Shown here: in pieces, positions 23,102 to 34,990 of the stretch
Position numbering within the stretch: position 1 is the first letter of the stretch
Layout: each line of letters opens with the position of its first letter
NCBI GenBank assembly: GCA_006503535.1
Contig: QYRS01000002.1
Span: 2,604,001 to 2,668,000, forward strand
Length of the DNA: 64,000 nt
Reading direction: 5' to 3'
DNA from: Arthrinium phaeospermum
Taxonomy: Eukaryota > Ascomycota > Sordariomycetes > Amphisphaeriales > Apiosporaceae
Made by a program: the position numbers and the translations under genes
The notes under the pieces: generated by a model
Told to the model about the DNA's origin: nothing
The model's input: the letters and a program-made list of their open reading frames with translations, nothing else
Database searches by the model: none

Positions 23102-24703
23102 ATGACTAGAACCGGTTCTTTGCTAGTATCAGTCGCCGCGGTGCTGACGGGCGTTCTGCCCGGAGCCCATGCCGAGTTTGAAGAGACGTGCGCCGGGCTC
23201 AGCAAGCAACTGGCCTTGGACAATGCGACCGTCACCCTTGCCGATTTCGTGGCGGCCGGCACCAACATTAGCCTCCCGGGTCTTGACCCTTCTTGTGGCG
23301 CGCCGTTCACCGTCGCGCCCGCCGACATTTGCCGTGTTGGTCTGACCTTGGCCACGTCGGAGCGCTCCAGCACCAAGATGGAGGCCTGGCTACCCCGCAA
23401 CTGGACCGGCCGCTTCGTGGCGACGGGCAACGGCGGCCTCAATGGCTGCATCGACTTCGCCTCGATGGCCTACACGTCGAACTTGGGCTTCGCCGCCACG
23501 GGCTCCGACAACGGCCACAGCGGCCAGAACGGCACCACCATGCTCAACAACATCGAGGTGGTCAAGGACTTTGCCTGGCGGGCCCTCGACACCTCGGTCG
23601 CCGTCGGCAAGCAGGTCGCGTCCGAGTTCTACGGCAAGAAGCACGACAAGTCGTACTACTTCGGCTGCTCCACCGGCGGCCGCCAGGGCTGGAAGATGGC
23701 CCAGGACTTCCCCGACAACTTTGACGGAGTCGTTGCCGGCGCCCCGGCCTTCGCCTTCAACAACCTGACCTCTTGGTCCGGTACCTTTTTCCCCATCATC
23801 AAGGCCGCCGGCGCCGACGGGTTCCCGACCCAGGCGCTGGCCGCGCTCGACGCGGAGCTGCTCCGCCAGTGCGACGAGATCGACGGCGCCAAGGACGGCA
23901 TCATCGAGGAGCCCTCCCTCTGCAACTTCCGCCCCGAGGCCCTCATCTGCTCGCCCGAGACCAACAGCCCATCTTCGGAGTGCATCACCGGCAAGCAGGC
24001 CGAGACGGTCCGCAAGATCTACTCGGACCTGCACGGCATCAACGGGGACCTCGTGTACCCCCGCATGCAGCCCGGCGCGGGCATCCTAGGCATGATCTTC
24101 GGCATCTACGGCTCCGCCGATGAGCAGTTCCTCTACACGGACCACTGGTTCAAGTTCGCCGTCTACAATGACCCCAACTTCGACACCTCGGTGGTGACGC
24201 CCAAGATGATGGCCGACGCCTGGAGCCTGGACGCCGGGTCCATCAACACCTGGTCCGGCGACCTGTCCAAGTTCGCCGGCCGCGGTTCGAAGATCCTGCA
24301 TTACCACGGTCAGGAGGACTCCATCATCTCGTCGTCCAACTCGAACCGCTACTACGACCACGTGTCGCGCACTATGGGCAAGCCCGCGGCCGAGCTCGAC
24401 GACTTTTACCGTTTCTTCCGCATTAGTGGCATGAGCCACTGCCAGGGCGGGCCCGGAGCAACCGCCATTGGCCAGGGCGACGGCAGCTCCGCCAGCCTGG
24501 ACCCGGAGGAGAACGTGCTGATGGCCATGGTCCGCTGGGTCGAGGAGGGCAAGGCCCCCGAGCGCATCGTCGGCACCGCCTTTGTCAACCAGACCGCGTC
24601 CGCCGGGGTCGATTACAAGCGCGCCCACTGCAAGTTCCCCCTGCGCAACGTCTACAAGGGGCCCGGCGACGTCAAGGAGATCGATAGCTGGAAATGCATC
24701 TGA
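23102..24703 (+). CDS. Secreted tannase/feruloyl esterase family protein
   Basis: Single exon; 533 residues from the ATG at 23102. This start gives a clean signal peptide (hydrophobic LLVSVAAVLTGVLPGAHA, cleavage near A24). An ATG at 23033 is also in frame but would put a second hydrophobic run in front. The fold is an alpha/beta hydrolase with the CS-D-HC arrangement of this family: C189-S190 in GCSTGGRQ, D406 in GQEDSIIS and H446-C447 in GMSHCQGG. The paired cysteines form a disulphide next to the catalytic triad. A calcium-site-like loop (DEIDGAKDG) lies at about 258-266. Members hydrolyse galloyl or feruloyl esters of plant material, so an extracellular role in plant-polymer breakdown is likely. 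Tannase cannot be told from feruloyl esterase by sequence alone. G/C-ending codons dominate. Confidence 0.93.
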   Translation: MTRTGSLLVSVAAVLTGVLPGAHAEFEETCAGLSKQLALDNATVTLADFVAAGTNISLPGLDPSCGAPFTVAPADICRVGLTLATSERSSTKMEAWLPRNWTGRFVATGNGGLNGCIDFASMAYTSNLGFAATGSDNGHSGQNGTTMLNNIEVVKDFAWRALDTSVAVGKQVASEFYGKKHDKSYYFGCSTGGRQGWKMAQDFPDNFDGVVAGAPAFAFNNLTSWSGTFFPIIKAAGADGFPTQALAALDAELLRQCDEIDGAKDGIIEEPSLCNFRPEALICSPETNSPSSECITGKQAETVRKIYSDLHGINGDLVYPRMQPGAGILGMIFGIYGSADEQFLYTDHWFKFAVYNDPNFDTSVVTPKMMADAWSLDAGSINTWSGDLSKFAGRGSKILHYHGQEDSIISSSNSNRYYDHVSRTMGKPAAELDDFYRFFRISGMSHCQGGPGATAIGQGDGSSASLDPEENVLMAMVRWVEEGKAPERIVGTAFVNQTASAGVDYKRAHCKFPLRNVYKGPGDVKEIDSWKCI

Positions 24704-24914
24704 TCGACCGAAACGTGCGTGCGTCATTATCCGGGCTTTGGGCACATTAGAAACGCTCCAGAGAGAACAAAGCCATTTTTATCATCTATGTTACTAATAT
24801 AACACACACTATTTATTCTTTCATGCCCAGAGATAAAATATTTAATTTGAATGATATAAATTAATTACTTCGATCTATGATGGGTATCTTGCCACCAGCC
24901 GTTTAATGGTATCG

Positions 24915-25930
24915 TCACATCGTTACCCAATAGCTTGCGTGCTTTGGTGTTAGCATGATAACCGTTTGTCGGTTGGGGGCAATGGCGGGTTCGGCGTAAA
25001 GGGGGTTGCTCTCGTGCTCGCGCTGGTACTGGGCCGCGTCTGTCGTATTGGGGGACATTTGTTTGGTCCGGTACCGCAGCCGCGCGCCGCTCGCGACGAG
25101 GTGCCGAATGATGTGCGAGTTACCCTCGAGCACGGCGGCGCACTGCAAGGGGGCTGCGGTAGCCAGATGTTGCCGTCGATGACAAGCGTTTCATCCTCTG
25201 CCTCCTTGTCCCACTTGTTTTGGATGTCGTCGACGTGCCTCGGCCGGAGCCGCCGCCGCGGCTCTGGCATCCGAAACGATAGGATGTCCGTGTGGGGCAG
25301 TGTCACCCTTCCATATGGGCTGTTGTCGACCTGCACGTCGACGGTGTCGAGGAGAGATGAAAGGGTAGCGAACAGCTTCTCTGCCACCCCTATGAGACGC
25401 TCCGCCATGTCGAGCTGTCCGTACCGCAGGGCCTGCCGAGTCTAGGCATTAGTACTTCCCTCCACCAAATATGACAAGCAGAGGGACCTGTACTTGAAAT
25501 GAGATGCAAGTAGCCCCAACAATGAGCTGCCTCTTTGACCCTTTCGAAGCAAGTACTACATACAAGAGGGAAGGAAGGACCGAGAGACCCTGAGAAAAGA
25601 GGAGAGGATCTCGTCACTTACCACCTCGAACGCGCTGCCGTCGACCAGGAGCCATGTCAGCGTGCATTCTTCTTCGTGTCCCCACTTCCCGGCGAGCCCC
25701 AGCAGGCGGTCGAATGCCTCGCGGTGGCCCATCTTGATGACGCGCTGCAGCTGCCCGACGCCCCCTCGACCCCCCCGGAGGCGGAAGTCGCAGTATCGGC
25801 GGCGGCCGAGTGTTGTCCTGCGGCATAAATCGCATCTTCTTCTTGGAGACGCTTGTTGTTCTTGTTCCAGAGAGACATCAGCATTGTATTTGGAGGCGGA
25901 GATGGCATTGTAGCTCTGTTCGAGCTGCAA
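24915..25930 (-). pseudogene. Ankyrin-like protein remnant with a frameshift
   Basis: On the minus strand an open segment (down to 25622, GQLQRVIKMGHREAFDRLL...) ends at a good GTAAGT donor. It continues in phase from a CTAG acceptor at 25441 (TRQALRYGQLDMAERLI). The frame then passes DGNIWLP and loses its sense, while the next frame takes up an ankyrin-like repeat (PLQCAAVLEGNSHIIRHLV, ASGARL) and stops at 24915. No GT/AG pair explains the switch near 25155-25165, so it reads as a frameshift. No convincing ATG opens the first segment; the frame begins with a TTG after a CAG. The ankyrin resemblance rests on one good repeat and weaker helices. It may be a pseudogene, an assembly error, or a gene whose first exon I cannot place. 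Confidence 0.45.
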
Positions 25931-27747
25931 TTAGCAGCAGCGCAGATTCTGAGATGGTGCCTTGTAACGGTTGCCTCAGGAAACTCTGCCGGTTTATATC
26001 CAACCGCTCAAGAAAACGAACAAAATTCATTTGGCCGATGCAGGCTTTTCCAGTCCAAACAAGTCTCTTATTACTGGAGGAAGTGGCCAAAACGTGGACG
26101 TTCCCACGATTTGCGAAAGCCCCTGTGATGCGGTCACTTGGAGGTACAGAATGCCTCGTGTCAAGACTCTTACAGCAATCAACTGGGAAGGAAAATACTG
26201 CACGGCTTTCTTGATCGGCAACTTGGTGCCATCGAAGAAAGCACATTCTTGTCGTCTAAGTTTCGATGACTCCTGTGTAATTGGACTGTTGATCTCCGCA
26301 AGCCTTGCGACCAAGGTGAGGCCACAAGTCTATTCGAGCCTCAACTACATCCCATAACCACCGGAGAGGGCCATGGTGCTAGGCCAGTCACTATCCCATA
26401 ATAAAAGCCTCTTGATTCGCACCACAGTGGCCTCTCGGCCCTCTCACCAAAAGATTCTTGTAGACACTGCAAGAGAGTCATTCAAGCGACTGCCCAAACG
26501 GTTCTGAAGATCTGTACTGCAACATTAGAGCCAACTCCAGAGCCGTTCACCATGACCTCTGGGCGACTTCCAAGTGCGTAGGTTTGCGTGCCCTAACAAA
26601 CCTCAGTATTCTCCGAATCTGAAGAGCGTCGGAAACGACACCCTGGGCGTTGTGCTAGACCACGCCAACCCCGACGTAGCGCAGTTCTAGCTGGTAAAGT
26701 CAGGAAGGCGGATGAAACGGTGACGTTGCGGCTCTTTCCAAATTGAAGAAAGGGGCAGCGACGTTTTGTTTCAAAAACAAAAGAGCACTCTTGGTTTCAT
26801 CGAGACTATTCGACCGGAACATCGATAATGGTTGGTGTACTACCCCTCAAGGGTAAGTTTAACTCTGTTACCTTCAGAAAGATACCTGGAAGGGGGAGTC
26901 AAACATTACCCTGTAAGGTCGTATGTATTTCCTGCCTCGCTCTGGAACTTTGCGCATATTGCCGAAAGGTTAAAGGCACAGCCCGTAGCCGATTAACGTT
27001 GATGCTAGCGTTTGAGAAGTCCCATGGCGCCCAACGATGTGGTTTAGAGACTGGCTACGGCTACATCTTGCATTTCCTCTCAATCTCCCCAGCCAACCTC
27101 AGCCCCCTCTACTACAGTACTATATTTTGTGACCGTAAGTGGTTCGATATCCGCTGGATTTCAGACCCCGAATACGCATGCGCGACTCGAGCGTTGACAT
27201 CAACAAATTGAAACGTCTTCCGTCCAGCTGAGAAGAGATATCAGCGTCGTCCATTGCCGTCAATGATGAGTCGTGTTTCTGCAATCGTGACTCGCTCCCC
27301 CAGAGTTTGTGAGGCTTGGGCGGCGGCTTTTACCACGAAAATATTTGCACTACGTTGAGGGGAAGGAAGCTTTACCGGCGCTGCACTTAGTGCCCGCCAA
27401 CCAGTAATTGGTGTTTCTATTTTTTTTTTTCTTGCTTCCGCGGACGCCTCTATTGTTGTTGCAATAAATAACATACTTGCTATTGTACATACACGGTAAT
27501 CGGGTCTTTCTCTCTTTAGCTTTCTGCGCTGTCTTCCTCGGCTCTGGATGCCACACTCGATGCTGGCACCCAGGTAACACGACACACACGACCCGCATGC
27601 CCAGTCTTGAACATACAGACAGCCCTTGCAGCGGGATCGGGTCCTGAAAGGTGATTTGCCTGCACTGGCACAGGATCCGGTTGGCTTTGACTGGATTGGG
27701 CCCAAGGACCGACCTAACCCCGTAATAGGCTTGTTCCCCAACGCAGC
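25931..27747. other. Intergenic region, no supportable gene
   Basis: Several short frames (for example minus 26027-26314) lack recognisable motifs or paired splice sites. The stretch may include upstream parts of the ankyrin-like remnant and the promoter of the gene at 27748. Confidence 0.5.
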
Positions 27748-28215
27748 ATGGCGGGATATTCCTACCACGGCCACTGGCAGGACGACGATGCCAGGGATGG
27801 CCTGATCGACTTTGAACAGTACTACACCTTTCCCTCGCGACCCAACAAAAACCACCATGCCGGCAGCCAAGGCATCTTCCATCGCCTGCTGAAACGGCAG
27901 TACCGCCAGGTCGACGACAGTTGCCAGTACACGAGCAAGAAGCAGCAGCTGGCCAGCCAGAGCTCCAAGTCCCTGTCGCGGTCCAAAACCCGACAGCGGG
28001 GTACGACCGCCGATCTGCGTTCCGACCAGCAGCCCTGTCAGGCCGCCCAGGGCCTGGGGTCTCGGGCGTGTTCTCCCACTGCAATGCGGGTCTTCAGCAG
28101 TGCAAATAACCTTGGGGCTCGGCACAACCAATGTAACCTGCCCGACCAACCGCCCCGACGATCATCTGGTGCTGGCGGCGCGCCGTCAGCATCAACTACC
28201 ATTACTGCCGCCGAT

Positions 28216-28247
<32 letters not shown>

Positions 28248-29493
28248 CAACATATTCAGTCGTTTGCTGCGTCGCGCGCAAAGCAAAAAGACCCTCAAGC
28301 CCGTGCAGCCAAACACTACGGCGGAAGAACAACACATTGTCCCCCCGTTGCCAGCAGCAGCCAAAGAGCCGAGGAACAATATCGCGGCCGCAGGTGAAGA
28401 TGGCCAAAGGACGGCGACCATGGAGCGCAAGTCGACCTTGCGACTGAAAAAGTCCATTCGTGCGCGCTTTCGAGGCCCAGAGCAGCTGCCCCGACAACCC
28501 GAACCGACCGAGTCCAAGAAGGCGCCAGCAGTCTACGTACCGAGGCATGCGGCGACGGACTTCTCTCGCACGGCCGTCCCGAACCCTGACGCGGCGGCGC
28601 GATTTGCATCATTTGACGAGGGGCGGCGGCGCCCGTCATCGTCGTCGAACGCGCCCGCCTCGCCAACCCTCATTCGTCCGCGCACGAGTCCGGGCCATCA
28701 CCACACCCTGCGCGTCGACGAGGAGGAGGACTACTTTCAGCCGCCGCAGCAGCCACTGCAACTACTGCAGCCGCAGCAACAGAATAACTACCATGCGAAG
28801 CGGAGGTCCTGGGCCCCGACGAGCCACACCGAGTCGCGATCGAACCGGTTCTCGTTCGCAAGCTACAACGCTGAAGCCGACTACACCACGGCGGCGCCAC
28901 CGCTGTCGCCGGCATCCGTCGACACCAGCGACGAGAAGACCCCGCTTCGGCCGAGCAGCAGCTCCGACCAGGCGGCGGCGGCGGCTGAGAAGGAGCAGCG
29001 CCCGCGCCAGAGCCAGCGCCACTCGTACCGGCTCGTGCCCGACCCGCACGACGCCGTCATCGAGGAGGAGACGGACTTCCAGCGGTTCCTGAGCAAGGCC
29101 GCCGAGGAGGACCGCCAGTACCGGCAGGACCTGTGGCGCACCCTGTCGACACGGTCGCGGGCCGCGGGCCTCGCCGGGATCCTGCCGCCGCCCGAGCCGG
29201 ACCTCGACCTGCAGGCTCTGCTCGGCGGCGCCGACTGGCACGCTAGCAACGCAGAGCAGCAGCCGGGCAAGGAGCCGAGCAAGCAGGAAAGGCGCGCCAG
29301 CAATAGCCACCGAAAGCGCGCCAGCATGATCAGCTACCGCTCGCAGACGGATCGGACGGGGAGACCGCAACCGGACCCGGTGCCGGCGGTGCCCCTCATC
29401 GTCGACACGAAGACCGTCAAGAGGAAGCCCAGCATGTCGAAGCGGGTGCAGGAGTACTTCAGGCCCGAGGCTCTTGCAAATCTTCGCGATTAG
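27748..29493 (+). CDS. Low-complexity protein with polyglutamine tract, function unknown
   Basis: Single exon of 581 residues, not recognised. The first residues are aromatic and acidic (MAGYSYHGHWQDDD, then DFEQYYTFPSRP). A run of ten glutamines lies near residues 157-166, all CAG codons. Two short basic motifs repeat: HRLLKRQYR near the start and FSRLLRRAQSKK after the glutamines. The middle is rich in Pro, Ser and Arg. A more ordered acidic block follows (DAVIEEETDFQRFLSKAAEEDRQYRQDLWRT minus its ends), and the tail is basic (KTVKRKPSMSKRVQEYF). No signal peptide or membrane segment is seen. The ATG at 27748 is preceded by stops. The long open frame, biased codon use and ordered C-terminal block argue for a real gene. 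The antisense frame of 302 residues is a shadow. Confidence 0.72.
28216..28245 (+). repeat. (CAG)10 trinucleotide repeat encoding polyglutamine
   Basis: Ten perfect CAG units within the 581-residue gene. Pure CAG runs are prone to length change by slippage, so this tract may vary between strains. Confidence 0.95.
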
Positions 29494-29954
29494 GATGCCC
29501 TCTTACTAACTCTCATTATTCTACACGGCGGGTCTGGCTTGCATGCATTGATACGACGTAAAGGACTGTTTGTACTCCGTACCACATCCATTAATGGCAT
29601 TTACCGGATCCTCTCCCTCTACCTTTTCCTAATCTTTCTCTTTCTGCAACTTTCCGGTGCATCATATAGATTGGGCTTGGATGGTTGACTGATTCTGCGT
29701 ACGCCGGAGTCACGGAGCATTTGTTTCTCTTCATTTAGAACCCTTTAACCCATAGCAACGGCATTTATGATTGAAATGATTTCCAAGTTGTAATAATTAT
29801 TTTGGCATTTTCAATTATTATTGTTTGTAATAGCTCAATATGTCCATGTCCAGTACGTTTACATGTATGGATTGCCACTTGAGGGGTTCGTGTAATGACC
29901 CGACTTTCAGATAATTGCTTCATAAAGCCATAATTGGGCCGTCTGATTACCCGC
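29494..29954. other. Intergenic region between convergent genes
   Basis: 3' flanks of the polyQ gene and of the cytochrome P450. AT-rich near 29770-29830. Nothing else was recognised. Confidence 0.6.
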
Positions 29955-31953
29955 CTACGGATTTCGCAGCCGCACGTGAACCGGGAGCTCGTCCGTGGGG
30001 TACGATAGACCGTGTATAGTACGATACGCGCGATCGCCGTTGATCATCGGCGGCTTCTCATCACCGGCGACTCTACCTCTGTTCACGGAGCCAGTCAGTA
30101 CAACTACGCATTACAAAACCACAAGTATGGACACAGCGTACTCTTCGGGAAATAAGTAGTACGTGTTTTGGGGGGTGGTCGAGGAGAGGGGGTTAAAAGG
30201 GGGAAGAAAAGAGTACGTGGGTATGGAAAAGGTACTTACTGCAGCGCGTCCCATTCATCCCAAGCACACTCAATGTCCAGCTCGCGTACTGTCAAGAGCA
30301 GCACCAGACGCAGCTCCATGAGCGCCAGGTCCTGCCCGATGCAGTTGAAGGGCCCGTACTCAAACGGCCGCCACGCGTGCTTGATGGGGTACAGCTCGTG
30401 GCCCTCGGGGACCAGGTACCGCTCGGGCAGGAACTCGTCGGCCCGCGGGAACAGGGCCGGGTCGTGGTGCATGGCGGCCGTGCCGGTCGCGACGGCGAAG
30501 CCGTCGGTCGGGTAGTGCCGCGCGTTGCCGGCCTTGTCGGCGTGCGTGAAGTAGAAGGACGGGCTGCCGCGCCGGATCGTCGCGGCCAGCGGGCTCAGCC
30601 GCAGCACTTCCTTGATCACGGCGTTGGTGTACGGCAGCGCGTTTAGCATGGCGGGGCTGGCGGCGAGGGTCGTGGAGGCCGTGCTCGGGTCCGGGCCGAA
30701 GACGGCCGTGTGCTCGGCGCGCAGCTGCTCCAGGGCCGCCGGGTGCTTCGCCAGGAAGTGGAAGGCCCAGGTGATGGTGGTCGAGGTGGTGTCGTGGCCG
30801 GCGAAGAGGAACTGCTTCATGAGGTTCAGGACGTCCTCGCTGTACTGCGCCTTGTCCAGCGGGGCCTTGTTCTTCGTGCCGCCGGTCGCCGCCTCGTTGC
30901 TGATCTCCTTGGTCGCCAGTTGGATCACCGTCTTCTGCGTCGTGGTCTGCTCGCCCGACCCGATCTGCTCCTGGATCCGCGGCATCAGGGTGCGTCGCAG
31001 AATGCGGTTGCACCGCCAGGCTTGCAGGTTCCATCGCGGGTCTAGGCGTTGCAACAACGTGCCGAGGTTCTTGAAGATGACGTGGTCACGGACGAGCGTC
31101 CGCATACTGTTCTGCAGCTCCGTTGGCCCTTCTCTCTGCTCGTTGGTGTTGAGGTTCCTATTAGGTCAGCATTGCCATCTTTCCGAAGCTCGATTCACCA
31201 TCACAACTTACATGGCTACCCTGCAAATGATGTCGAATGTCATATTGGTCGTGCGGTCCAGGAGCTGGAACATGCCACCCCAGGACCCGTCCTTTGGCGC
31301 TTTAGCTTTCAAAAGGTCGACAAAGAGCTGGACCTCTTCGATGAAGGTCGGCATGTGGGACTGGAGGTTTCTCGCCGAGAAACCAGGGTTGAGTCGAGAT
31401 CGCCAGAGGGTGTGGACAGGCTGGTCCCAGCCCGTGAGGTTGCGCTCGCCCGAGATGTATTTGATCAGGTGCTTGATCTGGGGGTGACGTGGCTGTAACC
31501 GGTCTTGCACGATGTCCTGGCACATGGCCGGGTCGACCACGAAGGCGAAGGGGTCGAGGACGGGCCACAGGTCGAAGTACAGGATGGGAGGGCGCTCTTC
31601 GACCCCCGGGAAGAACTTCTGCCAATTCTGGACCATGTAGATCTGGGCATAGTGGTTGTGGGCGTCCTGGGGGAAATTCGCCCGAATGGCCACCATCATC
31701 TTGAGGTGGCCCCAAACGAGCGAGTGAGGTTCGGCGATGGGCTATTATGGGCTTTAGCACAGCGTATGCGTTGGAGTATTCGTTCGTGTGTACTCACTAT
31801 TCCTTGCTCCTTCATCTGCCTGAACTTCATGCGGATCTGGTACCCTTCAAAGAAGAACAGGCCCATCTTGAAGCCCAGCAGGAGGAAGGCTGCCTTGATG
31901 CAGGCTTGCACGAGGGGCCAAGCCTGCCATTGTCCCGACGTCAGGAATTCCAT
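29955..31953 (-). CDS. Cytochrome P450 monooxygenase
   Basis: Four exons, 31953-31798, 31741-31212, 31157-30240 and 30078-29955, encode 575 residues. An N-terminal membrane anchor (IKAAFLLLGFKMGLFFF) places it in the ER. Hallmarks: I-helix FAGHDTTSTT, K-helix EVLRLSP (ExxR), FLPERYL, and the haem loop FEYGPFNCIGQDLALME with the cysteine ligand in FNCIG. The third exon seems to end at a TAA, but the TAA overlaps a GTAAGT donor. Splicing to 30078 adds GRVAGDEKPPMINGDRAY and a tail ending LPVHVRLRNP, which matches the usual C-terminal strand of such P450s. The start is the ATG at 31953; the frame is open slightly further upstream without another ATG. No family number is assigned. It is the first of several possible detoxification genes in the region. 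Confidence 0.92.
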
Positions 31954-34366
31954 GTTGGAAACGAACGACGACAATGGCTATGCGCAGAGACAAACGCAAT
32001 TCTCGTCTTCGAAGGTGGTCTGTAGTTGACAGGCAGAGGAAGACGAAAAATCTTGCGTCGACAGGAATATAGCGAAACGCCAGCCATTGCGATGAAGAGG
32101 GGGGTCCATGTCACGAAAGCCACTTTCTGTCTTCAATGCTACTACTACTTACTACGCATCACTTACCCAACCCGGCGCCAAAACTGGAACATGGCTGATG
32201 GATATGGGGCAATCAGCGAATCAGAGACTAACAGATGACAGGCGATCGGGTTACGACGCTGGAAAATGTCACTCCAAATGGGGTTTGGGTGCCGAACCGA
32301 AGCTGCTGGGGTTGGCTGGCAGTTGGCTCCCATTCTTCTCTCACTGGATGGGGGTCGCAAGGCAGAAATCGGGGTCAGAACTTTATTGCAGCGGGTATGC
32401 GCAACGGCTGCTGCTACCCGTAGCTTCTAGCCTCTCCAATAACTTTAACGCCTCCCTAAAATCTCACCGAAAGGCACCGTCTTTCAATCCGATTTGTTGA
32501 CATGCACCGACAGATCGCAACATGACTGCTCTCCTCCAAATAGTGACTCGGAATTGAATTGAAGCCATTGCGGCGTACTGTGCTGCTGTGCGTACTTCCA
32601 CTAGATCGGCATCATCTAAGATGATAGAGTAAAAGCCGATGCGGGCTTTGCGATAGCGAATTGCTAACTCAATCGGGACGCCCGCGATACCGTACAGTAC
32701 GTAACAGCTGAAGCGCTTGCCCACCCTAGCCCCCTAGCCCATCAGCTCCGGGCGCTCATCCCTGTGTCGATCAGCAAACAGCCCACATTAATAGGAGAAA
32801 TAAAATGCCAAGGCATCGGCTCGATGTCCCAGTTCTAGGGAATCAATGGGAAGAATGCCACTTGGATATCCGGCGGAGAAAAACGTCCAATCCAACCACC
32901 GGCTTCCTGCCAGTGCACTTCTTTCCCAAGTACATCTCCAACGCGGGACAACCACCCTTGGGTCCAGCGAATGAAGACCCAAGGTAGACGGTTTGACTCT
33001 TGCCTACCATGTAATTACCGATAAGATTGGCAACCCATTTGGTTCGTTCGTCGACGGATGGATTCGAAAGCCGTCTTACTCTCCAGATTGTGAAAGCCGT
33101 CTCTGTGGACACTCCGGGTCAGGGGATGTGGGGAAAGAGACTGGCTGACTGGTATTGTTGATTGCTTTCCTATTCAAGGCGACAAACCTCGATCCGAGAT
33201 CAATGTTGTACAAGCAAGCAACGTTACACTCGACGCTAATTGCAAGACATATATATCTTCACACTGGTCGGGCACTTTGACCCTTGCTACTACGACAATG
33301 ATTAAGGTAACAGATTCTACCCGAGGCTACTGATCAAGTTGGAATAGGGGTAGCTCGCATATTTCCACAACATAAGGACAACCAATGATTTCCAGATATC
33401 TAGCAACTTGAAGCAATTGAAAACCCCAGTCGCTCTTACTTGCATTTCTGGCATACCATATCGCCGATGTGGAAGCATGATATACTATGAAAACATAGCA
33501 GCTACCAAGGCATGACGTAGCATATCAAACAATGATGCAGCTTTCAAGGGATTCTAGAGTGCGTGGGACAGCTCATTTGGTATCTGCATCCTCTTGGGAA
33601 GACGTATCGCTTTTTCGTTGCTGATAAGGCACAGAGGCAATTGTAGTACCGGCTGTGTTTATACAAAGCATGCACATCAACCCCACGCCTTTTGTAACTT
33701 GGTAGGTGGCTTTCTCACAAGGGGGTTGGGCCCCAGGCGTCCAGCTACAAGTCGCCGCTTGATCTCATAGCAGAGTAAGAAAGATATGCTTTTCCACCTG
33801 CGGCGATAATTAATCGGCTTGTTTCGTTTGCTGTTTGGGTATTCGTGGTGTGAACGGACTCAAGCACCAGAGATGCGCCGGGTGGTGGCATGGGCTGATA
33901 CAGTCATCGTGTGCCACAAACGGCGAATCGTGAGATGCCGTTGGTCCCCCGCGGATCCGACTGACGCGATCCCGCATGAGTGCAGCTCCCTTTGATTGGA
34001 AGACAATTGCCTTGTGATTGCCTAGGTTGCCCGTATTGCATCCAACGGAGTAGGAGCGGGCTGGGTAAGTAATTTACTTAGCTACCAGCTACCCCTCCTA
34101 TCCCGAGGCGGGACAAAACAATCCCTTGCCAAACACAAAGGCTTTGAACTCGTCCGGCCCTGTCTCAGATTTCGCACTCCTCCCAACGATCACCAATAGA
34201 ACCAGATCACCAGCACGCCACTTCCAAGGAAGGGGGTTGGTATCATTCCTGCATCAACCACACTCACATATTCGTTATTACAAGACCATCAGCACCCCCC
34301 GTTTAATACTGTTAGGATCACACTGGCAGTACAAACACATGCAACAAGCATTAAACCAAAAACAAC
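31954..34366. other. Long gene-poor stretch upstream of the P450
   Basis: About 2.4 kb. The plus and minus frames of 60-130 residues show no family features. It should hold the promoters of the P450 and of the gene at 34367. No repeats of note. Confidence 0.5.
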
Positions 34367-34990
34367 ATGGCTGGAACATCACAGTCAAGCAGTTCGAGTG
34401 ATGGGCTCAGTCCCAGCAGCAGCAGTAGCTTCAAGCTGCTCTGCCAGTACCTCAACTTCGGCGACGACGCACGCTCGCGCAACCAGGTGTACCTGACCCT
34501 GCGTAGCGCGCACATCCGGCCCTTCTTCGAGGAGTACGCGCGGGACTACCTGATGGAGGCCGAGTACGTCGAGGACATTGGGCTCGAGGCCCTGCTCGAG
34601 TGGTGCAAGCGCAAGGACGCGTTCCGGACCAAGAAGTACACGAGCAGCCTAGCGACGACGGGCCGCGATGGTAGCAAAAAACACAGCGGCCGCCACCTCT
34701 CCTCGTCTGCTTCTTCGTCGTCGTCGAAAAAAGCGAACTGGCCGGCCCTGGACCACGCCGCCCGTTTCATCGTCCAGGCCCTGCAGTTCAGCTGGAGGAA
34801 CCCCGGCGGCTACTGGTCGCTCGGCCGCTGCGACCTCAACAGCGTGAGCGCCAGCGACTCCGAGGATGGCACCGAGTTCTGGCAGGCCTGGTTGGTGCTC
34901 CGGTACCTCCAGTCCGAGTGGGAGGCGGAGAATCTCGAGGGCAGCGGCGGCAGTGAGGATTCGCGCGATACGTTCAGATGTGTGCTTTGA
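34367..34990 (+). CDS. Hypothetical protein, 207 residues, Ser-rich termini and linker
   Basis: Single exon, not recognised. After a serine-rich start there is a compact, aromatic- and charge-rich segment (FKLLCQYLNFGDDARSRNQVYL, shortened here: LCQYLNFGDDARSRN, then RPFFEEYARDYLMEAEYVED, EALLEWCKRKDAF). A poly-Ser/Lys linker follows, and then a second helical block with tryptophans (FIVQALQFSWRNPGGYWSL, EFWQAWLVLRYLQSEWEAE). No signal peptide or membrane segment. G/C-ending codons and two ordered blocks support a real gene. It sits between a P450 and a methyltransferase-like gene, both on the opposite strand; no functional link can be claimed. Confidence 0.62.
   Translation: MAGTSQSSSSSDGLSPSSSSSFKLLCQYLNFGDDARSRNQVYLTLRSAHIRPFFEEYARDYLMEAEYVEDIGLEALLEWCKRKDAFRTKKYTSSLATTGRDGSKKHSGRHLSSSASSSSSKKANWPALDHAARFIVQALQFSWRNPGGYWSLGRCDLNSVSASDSEDGTEFWQAWLVLRYLQSEWEAENLEGSGGSEDSRDTFRCVL

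Noticed and set aside
23390..24745. Antisense frames of 214 and 219 residues across the tannase gene
   Set aside because: Shadows caused by strong G/C preference at third codon positions; the sense strand has a complete catalytic site and signal peptide.
26027..26314. Minus-strand frame of 95 residues between the ankyrin relic and the polyQ gene
   Set aside because: No motif, no splice partner and no homology that I can recognise.
27241..28149. Minus-strand frame of 302 residues opposite the start of the polyQ gene
   Set aside because: No family motifs and it overlaps the better-supported sense frame; composition is that of a shadow.
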